Shown here: positions 1-9,013 of the stretch, piece after piece | Position numbering within the stretch: position 1 is the stretch's first letter | How the letters are laid out: each line of letters begins with the position of its first letter | Origin: WHTI01 sp963826105 | Lineage (GTDB): Bacteria > Actinomycetota > CADDZG01 > WHSQ01 | DNA: 64,000 nt | Assembly: GCA_963826105.1 (NCBI GenBank) | Contig: CAWGWA010000005.1 | Coordinates: forward strand, 124,001 to 188,000 | Direction of reading: 5' to 3' | Position numbers and translations under genes: made by a program | The notes under the pieces: model-generated | Told to the model about the DNA's origin: nothing | What the model saw: the letters and a program-made list of their open reading frames with translations, nothing else | Database searches by the model: none

Positions 1-709
1 ACGTCACGCTCGGGACGACTGCGGCGGTGAAGGAGGCGGCGTCGGTCTTCCCCGAACTGCTCGTTAACGAGGTCACCGAGAGCGCGGTGCTGGGACCCGA
101 TGCACTCGATGAGTTCGCGGACGTGATCGAGCGCGCCGATGCACTTGCCGTCGGGCCCGGGCTGGGAACGGGTGACGAGCAGCGCGCGTTGATCGAACGG
201 GTGCTGGCCGAGATCGATATCCCGGTTGTGCTCGACGCCGACGCGCTGAACGTGCTTGCTGCCGACACGAGCCCGCTCGAGAAGCGCACCGGGCCGGTGG
301 TGATCACTCCACATCCCGGCGAGCTCGGGCGACTGCTAGGGCGCTCGACCGATGAGGTCTCGGCCGACCGACTCGCTGCCGCCCTGGAGGCTTCGAGGCG
401 CTTCCCGTCGGCGGTCGTCGTTGCCAAGGGGAACCGGACCGTGATCGCCTCGGGCGCGGGGCCGAGGCAGTCGTGATCCCGACCGGAGGACCGGAGCTGG
501 CGACCGCAGGAACCGGTGACGTGCTGACGGGGGCGCTGGGGGCGTGCCTAGCCCGATCCGGGGTCGCGAGTGCGGCGGCGATGGCGGCGGCCTACGTGCA
601 CGGCCTGGCGGGGACGATCGCCGGGGAGCGCGTGGGGCCATCCGGCGTGGCTGCGGGCGATGTTGCGGAGGCTCTTCCTGCCGCCGTCGAAGCGATTCGA
701 CGCCGTTAG
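1..709 (+). CDS. nnrD: ADP-dependent NAD(P)H-hydrate dehydratase, C-terminal part, frameshifted
   Basis: This is the C-terminal part of the enzyme that repairs hydrated NAD(P)H using ADP. The reading frame is open to the left edge (VTLGTTAAVKEAAS at base 3), so the start lies outside the window. Visible family motifs are AVGPGLG, VLDADALN, TPHPGEL and, after the break, the nucleotide-binding ATAGTGDVLTG. The frame breaks near base 468 in a GGGG run. Adding one G gives SGAGAEAVVIPTGG and restores the gene, so I read it as one gene with a missing base rather than two ORFs. The usual partner domain NnrE would lie upstream. The stop overlaps the -10 box of alr. Family assignment is secure; the break is probably a sequence error. 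Confidence 0.88.
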
Positions 710-718
710 TCTGAAGCC

Positions 719-1865
719 GTGACCCATATCAGTAGGGACGAGATGACGACCCGTGGCCATGGCGTGTGGGTCGAGGTCGATACGGCCGCCATCTCCCACA
801 ACATCAAGGCTTTGGGCCAGCGAGCCTCCGGCGCAGAGGTCATGGGCGTGGTCAAGGGCTACGCCTACGGCCACGGCAACCCCGAGAGCGCCCAGGCGAT
901 GCTGGACGGCGGAGCCACTCGCATCGGCGTCGCGCGGGTGGCCGAGGCCCTCCATCTCCGGGATGCAGGCTTCACGGCTCCGGTGCATGTCTTCACCGAG
1001 CCTCCGTTCGATGCGGCTGCGACCATGGTCGAGAGGGATCTGACTCCGACCGTCTACACGGAGGACTTTGCTCGAGCGCTGTCTGCGGCCGCGGTCGCTC
1101 TCGATCGAGTAGTGCCGGTCCACGTGAAGCTCGACACCGGGATGCATCGGGTCGGCCTTCTCGCTCGACGAGACCCCCGGGGCGATCGATGTGCTGAAGG
1201 GATTGCCGGGGATCGAGATCGAGGGGGCCTGGAGTCACCTCGCGGTCGCCGACTCCATCGATCATCCCTTCACCCGCAAGCAGCTCGATCTCTTCATCGA
1301 CCTCGTCGGTCAGATCGAGTCCGCCGGCGTTCAGCTCCGGTACAAGCACCTGGCCAACTCGGCCGCGACCATGAGCCTTCCCGAGTCGCACTTCGATCTG
1401 GTGCGGTGCGGGATCGCCTCGTACGGGTTGCTCCCCGGCCCCGACTTCGCTGGGATGGTCGATCTTCGACCGGCGCTTGCGATGAAGGCACGGGTGAACA
1501 TGGTCAAGACCGTCCCGGCAGGTGAGCGGTTGTCTTACGGGCTCCAGTACGAGTTGAAGGACGCCGGCAAGGTAGTGACGATTCCTGCCGGATACGCCGA
1601 CGGCTACGCACGCGGCTACTCGGGCGAGGCGGATGTCATCATCAAAGGGAAGCGCTACTGCGTATCTGGGACCGTCTGCATGGATCAGTTCCTGGTTGAT
1701 GTCGGAGCCGACAACGTTGACGTCGGTGACGTGGCGACCTTGATCGGGCGCGACGGAGACGAAGAGGTCACCGCGGAGGAACTGGCTGCGATCATCGACA
1801 CCATCAACTACGAGGTCACCTCCCGCATCCCGTCACGCGTTCCCCGCTTATACGGAGGCGTGTGA
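719..1865 (+). CDS. alr: Alanine racemase, frameshifted
   Basis: PLP enzyme converting L- to D-alanine for peptidoglycan. The PLP lysine lies in VVKGYAYGHG near residue 42, a substrate-contact segment is KLDTGMHRVG, and the second catalytic base is the tyrosine of RLSYGLQYE; GTVCMDQFLVD and the closing SRIPSRVPRLYGG are typical. The frame changes at about 1155-1158 (cggCCttc). Removing one base gives MHRVGFSLDETPGAIDVLKG. Length after repair is about 381 aa, normal for the family. The GTG start is preceded by TAGTCT at 707-712 with only six bases between, so the mRNA may be leaderless. The stop overlaps the next gene (TGATG). Alr is essential in most actinobacteria, which argues against a true pseudogene. 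Confidence 0.9.
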
Positions 1866-2893
1866 TGGCCCCCAAGAAGGGCGTCCTCGCCCTGGCGGGA
1901 GCGGCGGTCGGGCTGGGCATCGGTATCGCCGCTGAACGCTCGATCCTCAAGCGACGGCGTCTCAACGATCCTCAGGCCGGCGAGCGATTCGGCACACGCC
2001 GGGGCGAGCGGTCGCAGAAGATCACCCTGAGGGACGGGGCCGTAGCTTTCATCGAGGAGGTCGGCCCCGAGAGCAGCAAAGGACTCGTGTTCATCCATGG
2101 CTCCGCTCTGCGCACCGATCTGTGGCATTACCAGATGCCCGGGGTCGGCGGCCAGCGATTGATCTTCTACGACCTGCGCGGACACGGGCTATCGGAGAGG
2201 GGCGAGGCTGACTATTCGATCGCGACGCTCGCGGAGGACCTCGAGGAGATCATCGATGCCTGTGGTCTCGAAGAGGTGGTGATCGTCGGCCACTCTGTCG
2301 GCGGGATGATCGCGCTGCGGTTCGCGGTCGACAATCTTGATCTCTTGGGCTCCAAGGTCAAAGGTATGGCCCTGCTCAATACCACCTATGGGCCCGCGGT
2401 CGAGACCCTTGCGGGCGGTGCCGCGATCGCTCGGTTCGAGCGGGTAACACGTCGACCGTTCGATCTCCTCGGGACTCAAGCTGAGAAGCTCGAGCGGCTC
2501 CGACGCGTGATCCGTCCATCGGATGCGATCTTCTGGAGCGTCGCCTACGCGGGTTTCGGGAACGGCGCGTCCGCGAAACAGATCGACTTCACCTACGACA
2601 TGTTGTCCGAGACCCAGGCCGACGTGATCTTCGAGCTCATCAAGGCGTACCGGGACTTCGACGTTCGGGACCGACTGTCAGAGGTCAACGTTCCGGTGCT
2701 CGTGATCGGCGGCACCCAGGACAGACTTACGCAATCCCATGCATCTGAGTACATCGCGGGCTCGCTGCCCAAGGCGGACCTCCATCTTCTGGAAGGCAGC
2801 GGACATATGACGATGCTCGAGCGGCACCGGGAGCTGAACGAACTCCTGGACGCCTTCAGCCTGGACGTTCTGGGTCCCCCTGACGCCCCCTGA
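1865..2893 (+). CDS. Alpha/beta-hydrolase with N-terminal hydrophobic segment
   Basis: Alpha/beta-hydrolase fold protein of 342 aa; substrate unknown. The oxyanion region is FIHGSALR, the nucleophile serine is in GHSVGG (about residue 142), the acid is in GGTQDRL and the histidine in GSGHMTM, so the triad is complete. Residues 6-23 are hydrophobic (LALAGAAVGLGIGIAAE) and probably anchor the protein or act as an uncleaved signal. The ATG at 1865 overlaps the alr stop; a GTG three bases earlier is possible. A hydrolase at this position between alr and the tsa genes is usual in actinobacteria. Family is sure, function is not. Confidence 0.82.
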   Translation: MAPKKGVLALAGAAVGLGIGIAAERSILKRRRLNDPQAGERFGTRRGERSQKITLRDGAVAFIEEVGPESSKGLVFIHGSALRTDLWHYQMPGVGGQRLIFYDLRGHGLSERGEADYSIATLAEDLEEIIDACGLEEVVIVGHSVGGMIALRFAVDNLDLLGSKVKGMALLNTTYGPAVETLAGGAAIARFERVTRRPFDLLGTQAEKLERLRRVIRPSDAIFWSVAYAGFGNGASAKQIDFTYDMLSETQADVIFELIKAYRDFDVRDRLSEVNVPVLVIGGTQDRLTQSHASEYIAGSLPKADLHLLEGSGHMTMLERHRELNELLDAFSLDVLGPPDAP

Positions 2894-2978
2894 GGATTCG
2901 CCAATCTGCAGGCTCTAACGGATACGCTTCTCGCCCGGGGGCCCCGCTGCGGGCCACACGATCGATGAAAGCAGGCCG

Positions 2979-4082
2979 ATGAAGGATCAGAGGGTTGAGA
3001 AGCTGGCGGACATCCTCGTCGACTACTCCGCCAAGGTTGGCAAAGGCGACACGGTCGAGATCAAAGGATCGTCTGAGGCAGAGCCACTGATCCTGGCGAT
3101 CTATGAACGTTGTCTGGCTCGCGGGGCGCATCCCAAGATCAAGGTATTCATGCCCCACGCCGATCCGATCTTCTATCGCAATGCGAACGACGAACAACTC
3201 GGTTACGTGTGGGAGACCGACAAGTGGATGGCCGAGAACCTCGACGTGTCCTTCTACATCATCAGTGAAGTGAACACCCGACAGCTTTCGAACATCGACC
3301 CAAGTCGTCCCGTGATCACTTCGCAAGCCCGCAAGCCTCTGATGGATCTTTCGATGCAGCGCGCTGCCCACGGTGAGTTCCGATGGATGGTCACGCTCTT
3401 CCCGACCGAGGCTCATGCGATGGATGCGGAGATGAGCCTCGATGAGTACGAGGACTTCTTCTACGACGCGTGCCTCGTCGATGCCGACGATCCGGTCGCC
3501 GAGTGGAAGAAGGTCGCCGAGCGCCATCAGCGGATGATCGAGTGGATGGAAGGTAGAAACGAGATCCACATCGAGGGCGAGGGCACTGATCTCTATCTCG
3601 AGGTCGGCGGACGCATCTGGCTTCCGGCCGACGGCGGCGAGAACTTCCCCGACGGCGAGATATTCACCGGCCCGATCGAAACCGCGACGCGCGGACACAT
3701 CACTTACAGCTTCCCGGCGATCTACGGCGGCGTTGCGGTCGAGGGCATCAGGCTCGAGTTCGATGGCGGCAAGGTCGTCGACGCAACCGCCCGCAAGAAC
3801 GAGGACTTCCTCATCAAGACGCTCGACACCGACCCGGGGGCCAGGATCCTCGGCGAGATCGGCATCGGCACTAACTACGGCATCAAAGAGTTCTCCGGCG
3901 AGATCCTCCTCGACGAGAAGATCGGCGGCACGATCCACCTAGCGGCCGGCGCCTCGTACCCCGAGTCCGGCGGAGTCAACGAGTCCGCCGTCCACTGGGA
4001 CATGGTGTGCGATCTCCGCAAGGGTGGCCGCGTCACCGTCGACGGCGACCCCCTGATGGAGGACGGCAAGCTCCTCGTCTAG
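2979..4082 (+). CDS. M29-family aminopeptidase
   Basis: Metallo-aminopeptidase of the thermophilic M29 family (aminopeptidase T/AmpS type), 367 aa, presumed cytosolic and dimeric with two metal ions. Recognisable segments are the N-terminal LADILVDYS-KVGKGD, the acidic GEIFTGPIE, LGEIGIGTN and the C-terminal LLDEKIGGTIHLAAG-YPESGG-HWDMV that carry metal ligands in this family. It lies alone between the hydrolase and udg, with 85 bases before it. A second, more distant M29 enzyme is at 53628-54842. No frameshift here. The ATG at 2979 follows GAAAGCAGGCCG, a weak ribosome site. Confidence 0.87.
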   Translation: MKDQRVEKLADILVDYSAKVGKGDTVEIKGSSEAEPLILAIYERCLARGAHPKIKVFMPHADPIFYRNANDEQLGYVWETDKWMAENLDVSFYIISEVNTRQLSNIDPSRPVITSQARKPLMDLSMQRAAHGEFRWMVTLFPTEAHAMDAEMSLDEYEDFFYDACLVDADDPVAEWKKVAERHQRMIEWMEGRNEIHIEGEGTDLYLEVGGRIWLPADGGENFPDGEIFTGPIETATRGHITYSFPAIYGGVAVEGIRLEFDGGKVVDATARKNEDFLIKTLDTDPGARILGEIGIGTNYGIKEFSGEILLDEKIGGTIHLAAGASYPESGGVNESAVHWDMVCDLRKGGRVTVDGDPLMEDGKLLV

Positions 4083-4084
4083 AG

Positions 4085-4131
4085 CGTTCTTATCCAGCTC
4101 AGTGGGCTCTGGTGACCCTCAGCTGGATAGG
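4085..4131. repeat. Intergenic palindromic repeat, copy 1
   Basis: A 9-bp perfect inverted repeat, TATCCAGCT (4091-4099) and AGCTGGATA (4121-4129), encloses an inner GGG/CCC pair. The core CCAGCTCAGTGGGCTCTGGT recurs at 48047-48066. The left flank GCGTTCTTATCCAG here is the exact reverse complement of the right flank of copy 2. It starts three bases after the M29 stop and can fold into a long hairpin. There is no T-run, so a simple intrinsic terminator is not obvious. Confidence 0.75.
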
Positions 4132-4189
4132 AGACCGTGCTTAGGGGGGTTTCTGGCCCCCGGGGACATCCTTCTATAGGCTCGCAGGC

Positions 4190-4852
4190 ATGGCCGAGAC
4201 CTTCCCTCCCAGCCCCTTCGCGGCCCCCATCGAGCAGGTCAAGGCCGAGGCGCTGACCTGTCCGAAGTGCAGGCTGGCCCAAACCCGGACAAACGTCGTG
4301 TGGGCCGATGGGAACCTCGATTCCGAGCTCCTGTTCATTGGGGAGGCGCCGGGGCATCACGAGGACAAGCAGGGGATCCCCTTCGTGGGGGCGGCGGGAC
4401 AGCTGCTGGACAAACTTCTGGCGGAGATCGGGCTCGACCGCACCAAGGCCGCCATCGTGAACGTCATCAAGTGTCGTCCGCCGGGGAACCGGGACCCACA
4501 GCAAGACGAGATCGATGCCTGCCGGCCGTACCTCGAGGCGCAACTCGCCCACATGAAGCCGACGGTGATCGTTACCCTCGGCAACTTCGCCACCCGCTTC
4601 ATCCTCGAGCAGCAGATCGGGATCACACGAGCGAGGGGTCACAAGTATCAGATCCGAGGCGCGACGGTCATCCCGACGTTCCATCCCGCCGCCGCACTCA
4701 GGGGCGGGAGCTTCGGAGGGATAAGCACGATGGACGCGCTGCGCCAGGACATGGCGATGGTCAAGGAGGTCCTCGACGAGGCGGCTGCGACTCCCGTCCC
4801 CGAATCGGAGCCGGCCGCTCCTGAGTCGTTCGACCAGCTGGACCTTTTCTGA
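4190..4852 (+). CDS. udg: Family 4 uracil-DNA glycosylase with 4Fe-4S cluster
   Basis: Removes uracil from DNA. Four cysteines suited to a 4Fe-4S cluster are visible: CPKC at residues 24-27, one in VIKCRPPGN and one in DACRPYL. The active-site motifs are GEAPG near residue 53 and the late HPAAAL. The last residues are FDQLDLF, which matches the bacterial sliding-clamp binding consensus QL(S/D)LF. The ATG is preceded by TAGGCT at 4177-4182 with seven bases between, a leaderless arrangement. It is the first gene of a tight operon: the stop overlaps the tsaE start (TGATG). Length 220 aa is normal plus a short proline/alanine linker before the tail. Confidence 0.92.
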   Translation: MAETFPPSPFAAPIEQVKAEALTCPKCRLAQTRTNVVWADGNLDSELLFIGEAPGHHEDKQGIPFVGAAGQLLDKLLAEIGLDRTKAAIVNVIKCRPPGNRDPQQDEIDACRPYLEAQLAHMKPTVIVTLGNFATRFILEQQIGITRARGHKYQIRGATVIPTFHPAAALRGGSFGGISTMDALRQDMAMVKEVLDEAAATPVPESEPAAPESFDQLDLF

Positions 4853-5439
4853 TGGCCAAGTTCCTGAGCGTGACGAGCACCTCGCTGGAGGACACGCGCA
4901 TCATCGGTGCCGCGCTAGGCCCGGTCCTCCTGCCCGGAGACGTTGTCAGTCTGTCGGGTGATCTCGGGGCCGGGAAGACCGCACTGGTGCAGGGCTTGGC
5001 CGCCGCTCTTGGGGTCAGGGACCGGGTGACCAGTCCCTCGTTCACGATCGTCCACGAGTACAAGGGTCGCTATCCGATCCTGCACCTCGATGTCTACCGG
5101 CTCAATTCGTTCCAAGAGGTCATCGACCTTGGCTTCGAGGAACTCCTCGACCCGGGAGCGGTGCTGGTCGTCGAGTGGGGCGAGGCGGTTGCACCGATGT
5201 TGCCGTCGCGTTACCTCGAGATCGATATGCGTCAGGGCGACGGTGACGATGAGCGCATCCTGTATTTCAAGCCCCACGGGATCGAATGGGCGGCCAAGCT
5301 CGAGTCGATGCGAGCGACCGCTGAGGCGTTGCTCGACGCCGCCTCACCGGGTGAATCGACCCAGGCCCGCTTCGCGTACGCTCTTGCTCCCACTCCGCGT
5401 GACATCGGCGGAGATCACCCGGCCGGTCTGGAGGACTGA
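4852..5439 (+). CDS. tsaE: tRNA t6A biosynthesis ATPase TsaE
   Basis: Small P-loop ATPase that supports threonylcarbamoyl-adenosine (t6A) formation on tRNAs reading ANN codons, working with TsaB and TsaD. The Walker A motif GDLGAGKT is near residues 36-43; SPSFTIVHEY and HLDVYRL and VVEWGE are family signatures. At 195 aa it is somewhat long for the family because of a C-terminal extension of roughly 40 residues. It overlaps udg upstream and tsaB downstream by one base each (TGATG), so translational coupling is likely. Confidence 0.93.
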   Translation: MAKFLSVTSTSLEDTRIIGAALGPVLLPGDVVSLSGDLGAGKTALVQGLAAALGVRDRVTSPSFTIVHEYKGRYPILHLDVYRLNSFQEVIDLGFEELLDPGAVLVVEWGEAVAPMLPSRYLEIDMRQGDGDDERILYFKPHGIEWAAKLESMRATAEALLDAASPGESTQARFAYALAPTPRDIGGDHPAGLED

Positions 5440-6149
5440 TGCTGGTTCTCGGTATCGAGACCTCGACGCCCCAAGCGAGTGTCGCAATCGGCAGCGAACA
5501 AGGCGTGATCGCGAGCGCCATGGTGTCGCGCGGAGCCAGCTACAACGAGTTCCTCCTTCCTGCGATCCGCTTCTGTCTGGATGAGGCCGGGCTCGACTAC
5601 CGGAACCTAGGAGGCGTCGCGGTCAGCCTCGGACCGGGTCTGTTCACCGGCATGAGGGTCGGGGTCGCCACGGCCAAGGCGCTCGCCCAGGCCCTCTCGG
5701 TCCCGATCTGTGGGATGCCGAGCCTGGACCTCGTCGCCTACGAAGTGCGCTATTCGTCCAAGACCATCTGCGTCGCCCTCGATGCCCGCCGTGGTGAGGT
5801 CTTCACTGCGTTCTACCGGCCCTCGCCGGGAGGGATCCAGCGGATGAGCCCGTACGGGATCGAGAAGCCGGAGCAACTTGCGATCGGGCTCGGCTCTCGC
5901 ATCGAGGACGTCCTCCTCGTCGGCAACGGTGCGCTCCTCTACAAGGAGGAGTTCGAGGACCTCGGTTCGGTCGTCGAGCTCGGAACCATGAGCCACGCGT
6001 TCCCTCACGCCGATGCGCTCGTCGAGCTCACAGTGCCGCGGATGTTCCGCGAGGACTTCGACTCGCTGTACGACCTGAAGCCGATGTATCTCAGGCATTC
6101 CGCCAAGCGGATCGAGTGGGAACGTATCCGTGGAAGCAGGTCGGCATGA
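5439..6149 (+). CDS. tsaB: t6A complex subunit TsaB
   Basis: ASKHA-fold protein that pairs with TsaD to make t6A. The N-terminus MLVLGIETSTPQASVAI and the segment SLGPGLFTGMRVG are diagnostic. Length is 236 aa, usual for the family. It sits between tsaE and rimI with overlaps on both sides (TGATG and ATGA), in the common actinobacterial order. No anomaly seen. Confidence 0.93.
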   Translation: MLVLGIETSTPQASVAIGSEQGVIASAMVSRGASYNEFLLPAIRFCLDEAGLDYRNLGGVAVSLGPGLFTGMRVGVATAKALAQALSVPICGMPSLDLVAYEVRYSSKTICVALDARRGEVFTAFYRPSPGGIQRMSPYGIEKPEQLAIGLGSRIEDVLLVGNGALLYKEEFEDLGSVVELGTMSHAFPHADALVELTVPRMFREDFDSLYDLKPMYLRHSAKRIEWERIRGSRSA

Positions 6150-6709
6150 CTGCACTCGCGCGGACGCCGGAGCCCGGCTCCGTTCCCGACATCGAGATCA
6201 CGCGCTTCCGCCGCTGGCATGTTCGCAAGGTGCTGACGATCGAACGTCGCGTCTACCCGCGCCCGTGGAGTGCGTCGCTGTTCTTCTCCGAGCTCGCCCA
6301 AAAGAACACCCGCTCTTACGTCGTGGCACGCCACGAGGGTGAGGTTGTCGGCTACGCCGGCATGATGCTCACCGGCCTCGAGGCTCACATCACGAACATC
6401 GCGGTCGATCCAGACCTCCATAGCCTCAAGATCGGAACCCGGTTGCTGCTGAGGATGGTGACCGAGGCGATCGCCAGGGGCTCCGAGCAGGTGTCGTTAG
6501 AGGTCCGGACGTCGAATCGCGTAGCTCAATCGTTGTACGAGAGGTTCGGGTTCGAGGTCGTCAGCACGCGCAAGGGTTACTACGTCGAGACCAACGAAGA
6601 TGCCTTCGTCATGATCGCTAGCAGTGTGAACACCACCGCGTACCGGAAGCGCCTCGACGGCATCCGGGCCGCGGTCCCGAGGCCGAGGGACGGAGACGCC
6701 GGTGCCTAG
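6146..6709 (+). CDS. rimI: Ribosomal protein alanine N-acetyltransferase RimI
   Basis: GNAT-fold acetyltransferase, probably acetylating the N-terminus of ribosomal protein S18. The acetyl-CoA segment is seen as NIAVDPDLHSLKIGTRLL and the substrate-side motif as EVRTSNRVAQSLYERFGF. I chose the ATG at 6146, which overlaps the tsaB stop as ATGA, over an upstream in-frame ATG at 6116. The gene is 187 aa with a C-terminal extension of about 25 residues beyond the usual fold. In the t6A operon context RimI is the normal neighbour. Confidence 0.88.
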   Translation: MTALARTPEPGSVPDIEITRFRRWHVRKVLTIERRVYPRPWSASLFFSELAQKNTRSYVVARHEGEVVGYAGMMLTGLEAHITNIAVDPDLHSLKIGTRLLLRMVTEAIARGSEQVSLEVRTSNRVAQSLYERFGFEVVSTRKGYYVETNEDAFVMIASSVNTTAYRKRLDGIRAAVPRPRDGDAGA

Positions 6710-7778
6710 GTCGCTGTGGACCACCCCCGAGGCGGTTGTGCTCGAACGACGCATCGGAGATTGGGACGAGGACGTCCTCGTCCTCGCGATCGAAACCTCG
6801 TGCGACGAGACGTCGGCAGCCGTCGTGAAAGGGGGCCGGGACATCCTCTCGAACGTGATCGTCTCGCAGGTCGACCTCCACGGTGAATACGGCGGCATCG
6901 TTCCCGAGATCGCATCGAGAGCGCACGTCGAGGCCCTGACTCCGGCTATCGGCGAAGCGCTGCGGGATGCCGACCTCACCTTCTGGGACGTCGATGCGAT
7001 CGCCGCTACACTTGGCCCTGGCCTGATCGGTTCGCTGCTCGTCGGTGTGGCGGAAGCGAAGTCGATCGCGGCGGTCTTGCAGGTTCCGTTCGTCGGCGTC
7101 AATCACCTCGAAGGCCATCTCTATTCGAACCTCCTCGACGATCACAACGCCGAGTTCCCCGCGGTAGCCCTCATCATCTCGGGCGGCCACACGATGCTGG
7201 TGCACGTTCGGGGGCACGGTAACTACGAGATCATGGGTGGAACGATCGACGATGCCGCCGGCGAGGCGTTCGACAAGGTGGCGCGTTTCCTCGGACTCGA
7301 CTATCCGGGCGGCCCCGAGATCGATCGTCTGTCGCTGCTCGGCGACCCGACCGCGATCGACTTCCCGCGGGCACTGATGTTCGAGGGTGACTTCGACGTC
7401 TCCTACTCAGGTCTCAAGACCTCGGTCATCAATTACGTCCGACGGGCGGAGGCTCGTAACGAGAGCATCTCGATCGAGAACGTCGCGGCCTCGTTCCAGC
7501 AAGCGGTCGTCGACGTCCAGGTGACGAAGACGATCGCCGCGACCAAGGCCGCCGGGGTCCACCGGGTTTTCTTGTGCGGGGGAGTGGCGGCGAACTCGGG
7601 CCTGAGGCAGGGCCTCGCCGAGGCCTGCCAGAAGGACGGCTTCAGCCTCCACGTCCCGCCGATGGAACTGTGTACCGACAACGCCGCGATGATCGGGGCC
7701 TGTGGCACCGCGATGTTGCGTCGGGGCAAGACGAGCGGCCTGAACGCCTCCCCGGACCCGAATCTTCCGCTGGTCTAG
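6702..7778 (+). CDS. tsaD: tRNA N6-threonylcarbamoyltransferase TsaD
   Basis: Catalytic subunit of t6A synthesis. The metal-binding NHLEGH motif, IETSCDETS near residue 30, LGPGLIGSLLVG, ISGGHTML and CGGVAANSGLR are all present. The first 20 or so residues before VLAIETS are an extension and the GTG at 6702 overlaps rimI by 8 bases; a later start cannot be excluded. Its TAG stop interlocks with the stop of the opposing cyclase gene in a shared CTAG (7775-7778), so there is no spacer for a terminator. Confidence 0.93.
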   Translation: MPRSLWTTPEAVVLERRIGDWDEDVLVLAIETSCDETSAAVVKGGRDILSNVIVSQVDLHGEYGGIVPEIASRAHVEALTPAIGEALRDADLTFWDVDAIAATLGPGLIGSLLVGVAEAKSIAAVLQVPFVGVNHLEGHLYSNLLDDHNAEFPAVALIISGGHTMLVHVRGHGNYEIMGGTIDDAAGEAFDKVARFLGLDYPGGPEIDRLSLLGDPTAIDFPRALMFEGDFDVSYSGLKTSVINYVRRAEARNESISIENVAASFQQAVVDVQVTKTIAATKAAGVHRVFLCGGVAANSGLRQGLAEACQKDGFSLHVPPMELCTDNAAMIGACGTAMLRRGKTSGLNASPDPNLPLV

Positions 7779-8935
7779 AGCGAGGTAACCGCCAGGGCGC
7801 CTGCGTCGCGTACAGCTTTCTCCGGGGCACCGGGCATTTCGGCGAGCGTCCGGTAGAAGAGTTTCTCGGCGTCGAGTCCGAGGGATGCGGCGTCGTCGGG
7901 CTCAAGGCGCTCGATCAGCTGCTTGGATGCTTGCGTCTCTCCGGGTGGCGCGGCCTCTTGGATGCGAGCGCCCTCGTTCACGTCGTCGCCAAGGGCGGTG
8001 ACGTCTAGGCGTCCACCGGGAACGAGCTGGCCGATGTAGAGCTGAGCGCCCCAATGGATACCGACACGCATGGCTCCGGCCTCCTCGATCACTTCGCCGG
8101 TCACCTCTTCCGCGATCTCGTGGATCCGTCGTGCGGCGCGGATCGCAGCGGCGGCCGCGCTCGACGCGCTGCCGAGGTTCTCGACGAGGAAGAATGCGGA
8201 CGCTCCATCACCGGCGTGCTTGCCGATGATGCCGAGCTCGTCGGCAACGGCTCTGTCGATGCCGGTCCAGAGATCCCGCACGAGTCTGAAGTAGCGGGCG
8301 GTGGGGAGCTGGCGCGCTAGGGGAGCGGATTGCGAGAGGTCGCAGAACAGGATCGCTCCCTCGCGCTGGGCCGGTTCCTGCAGGTTCGCCATCCGTTCGT
8401 ACATGGCTTCATCGCCGCGGACCAGCAACTCCATGAGGCTGGGCCGCATCCCCATGAAGAAGAGGATCAGGTATCCGTAGACGTCACCCGCCTCATCATG
8501 CAGACGCATGAAGCAGACGTTGACCCGGTAGCCCGGCAGACCGGCATCGGGTCGAGGGTCGACGTACTGGAAGCCGAACGACACCACGTCGGGACATTCC
8601 TTCGGGGTCATGTACTCGGCGAGCCCGAGCAGCGGCTCGGGGAGAACCTCCTGGAGATTCCGGCCCCGTTCCTCGAGGTCGCTGAGGATGTAGGGACCGA
8701 TGTGCTGCAGCATGTCGGCCTGGCTGTCGGGGTGGACGGTTCGGATCCAAGATGGGCTGAGGAACGCATCGACGACATGCGACCCGTAGCGGAGGGCGCT
8801 CTCGTCGGATTCCCCAAGCTGTTCCTTCAGTTGGGGCGAGACCCAGCAGACACGCCAGTCATCATCGAGCAGGAGCGCCGACCACTCCAGCCGCTCGATA
8901 TGGGTTTTCCAGTCATCCAGCCGCTCGGTCATCAT
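7775..8935 (-). CDS. Class III adenylate/guanylate cyclase with PAS-like N-domain
   Basis: Soluble nucleotide cyclase of 386 aa. Residues about 1-160 look like a PAS-type sensor (WSALLLDDDWRVCWVSPQL). The C-terminal cyclase domain keeps the key residues: first metal Asp in LFCDLSQSA, the lysine and second metal Asp in GKHAGDG, the Asp of DVTALGDD and the Asn and Arg of DVNEGARI. It should therefore be active, and cAMP is the likely product by analogy. I chose the ATG at 8935; an upstream extension to 9046 would run into the groES promoter and CIRCE. A CRP-type site exists at 28649-28664. Confidence 0.82.
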   Translation of the reverse strand: MMTERLDDWKTHIERLEWSALLLDDDWRVCWVSPQLKEQLGESDESALRYGSHVVDAFLSPSWIRTVHPDSQADMLQHIGPYILSDLEERGRNLQEVLPEPLLGLAEYMTPKECPDVVSFGFQYVDPRPDAGLPGYRVNVCFMRLHDEAGDVYGYLILFFMGMRPSLMELLVRGDEAMYERMANLQEPAQREGAILFCDLSQSAPLARQLPTARYFRLVRDLWTGIDRAVADELGIIGKHAGDGASAFFLVENLGSASSAAAAAIRAARRIHEIAEEVTGEVIEEAGAMRVGIHWGAQLYIGQLVPGGRLDVTALGDDVNEGARIQEAAPPGETQASKQLIERLEPDDAASLGLDAEKLFYRTLAEMPGAPEKAVRDAGALAVTSL

Positions 8936-8983
8936 CACTCCAAGATTCGCCGGAGCCCGAATTATCCCTCCGCCGTGCCCCAT

Positions 8984-9013
8984 TTGACCGTCCCGGCGGG
9001 GGGGCGCTACTCT
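8984..9013 (+). promoter_or_regulatory. Likely groESL promoter
   Basis: TTGACC at 8984-8989 and TACTCT at 9008-9013 are separated by 18 bases. The CIRCE operator starts at the last base of the -10 box, so a bound HrcA would cover the transcription start. Assignment is from position and sequence only. Confidence 0.55.

Noticed and set aside
2856..3938. 360-codon open frame antisense to the M29 peptidase
   Set aside because: Shadow frame of a clear family member.
4091..4131. AGCTCAGTGGG in the repeat resembling a tRNA D-arm
   Set aside because: No T-arm motif, anticodon arm or seven-pair acceptor stem of the right spacing; the second copy shows it is a palindromic repeat.
4144..4161. GGGGG-TTTCTGG-CCCCC as a terminator before udg
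   Set aside because: Stem of five pairs but no T-run on either strand; it may be chance in G-rich DNA.
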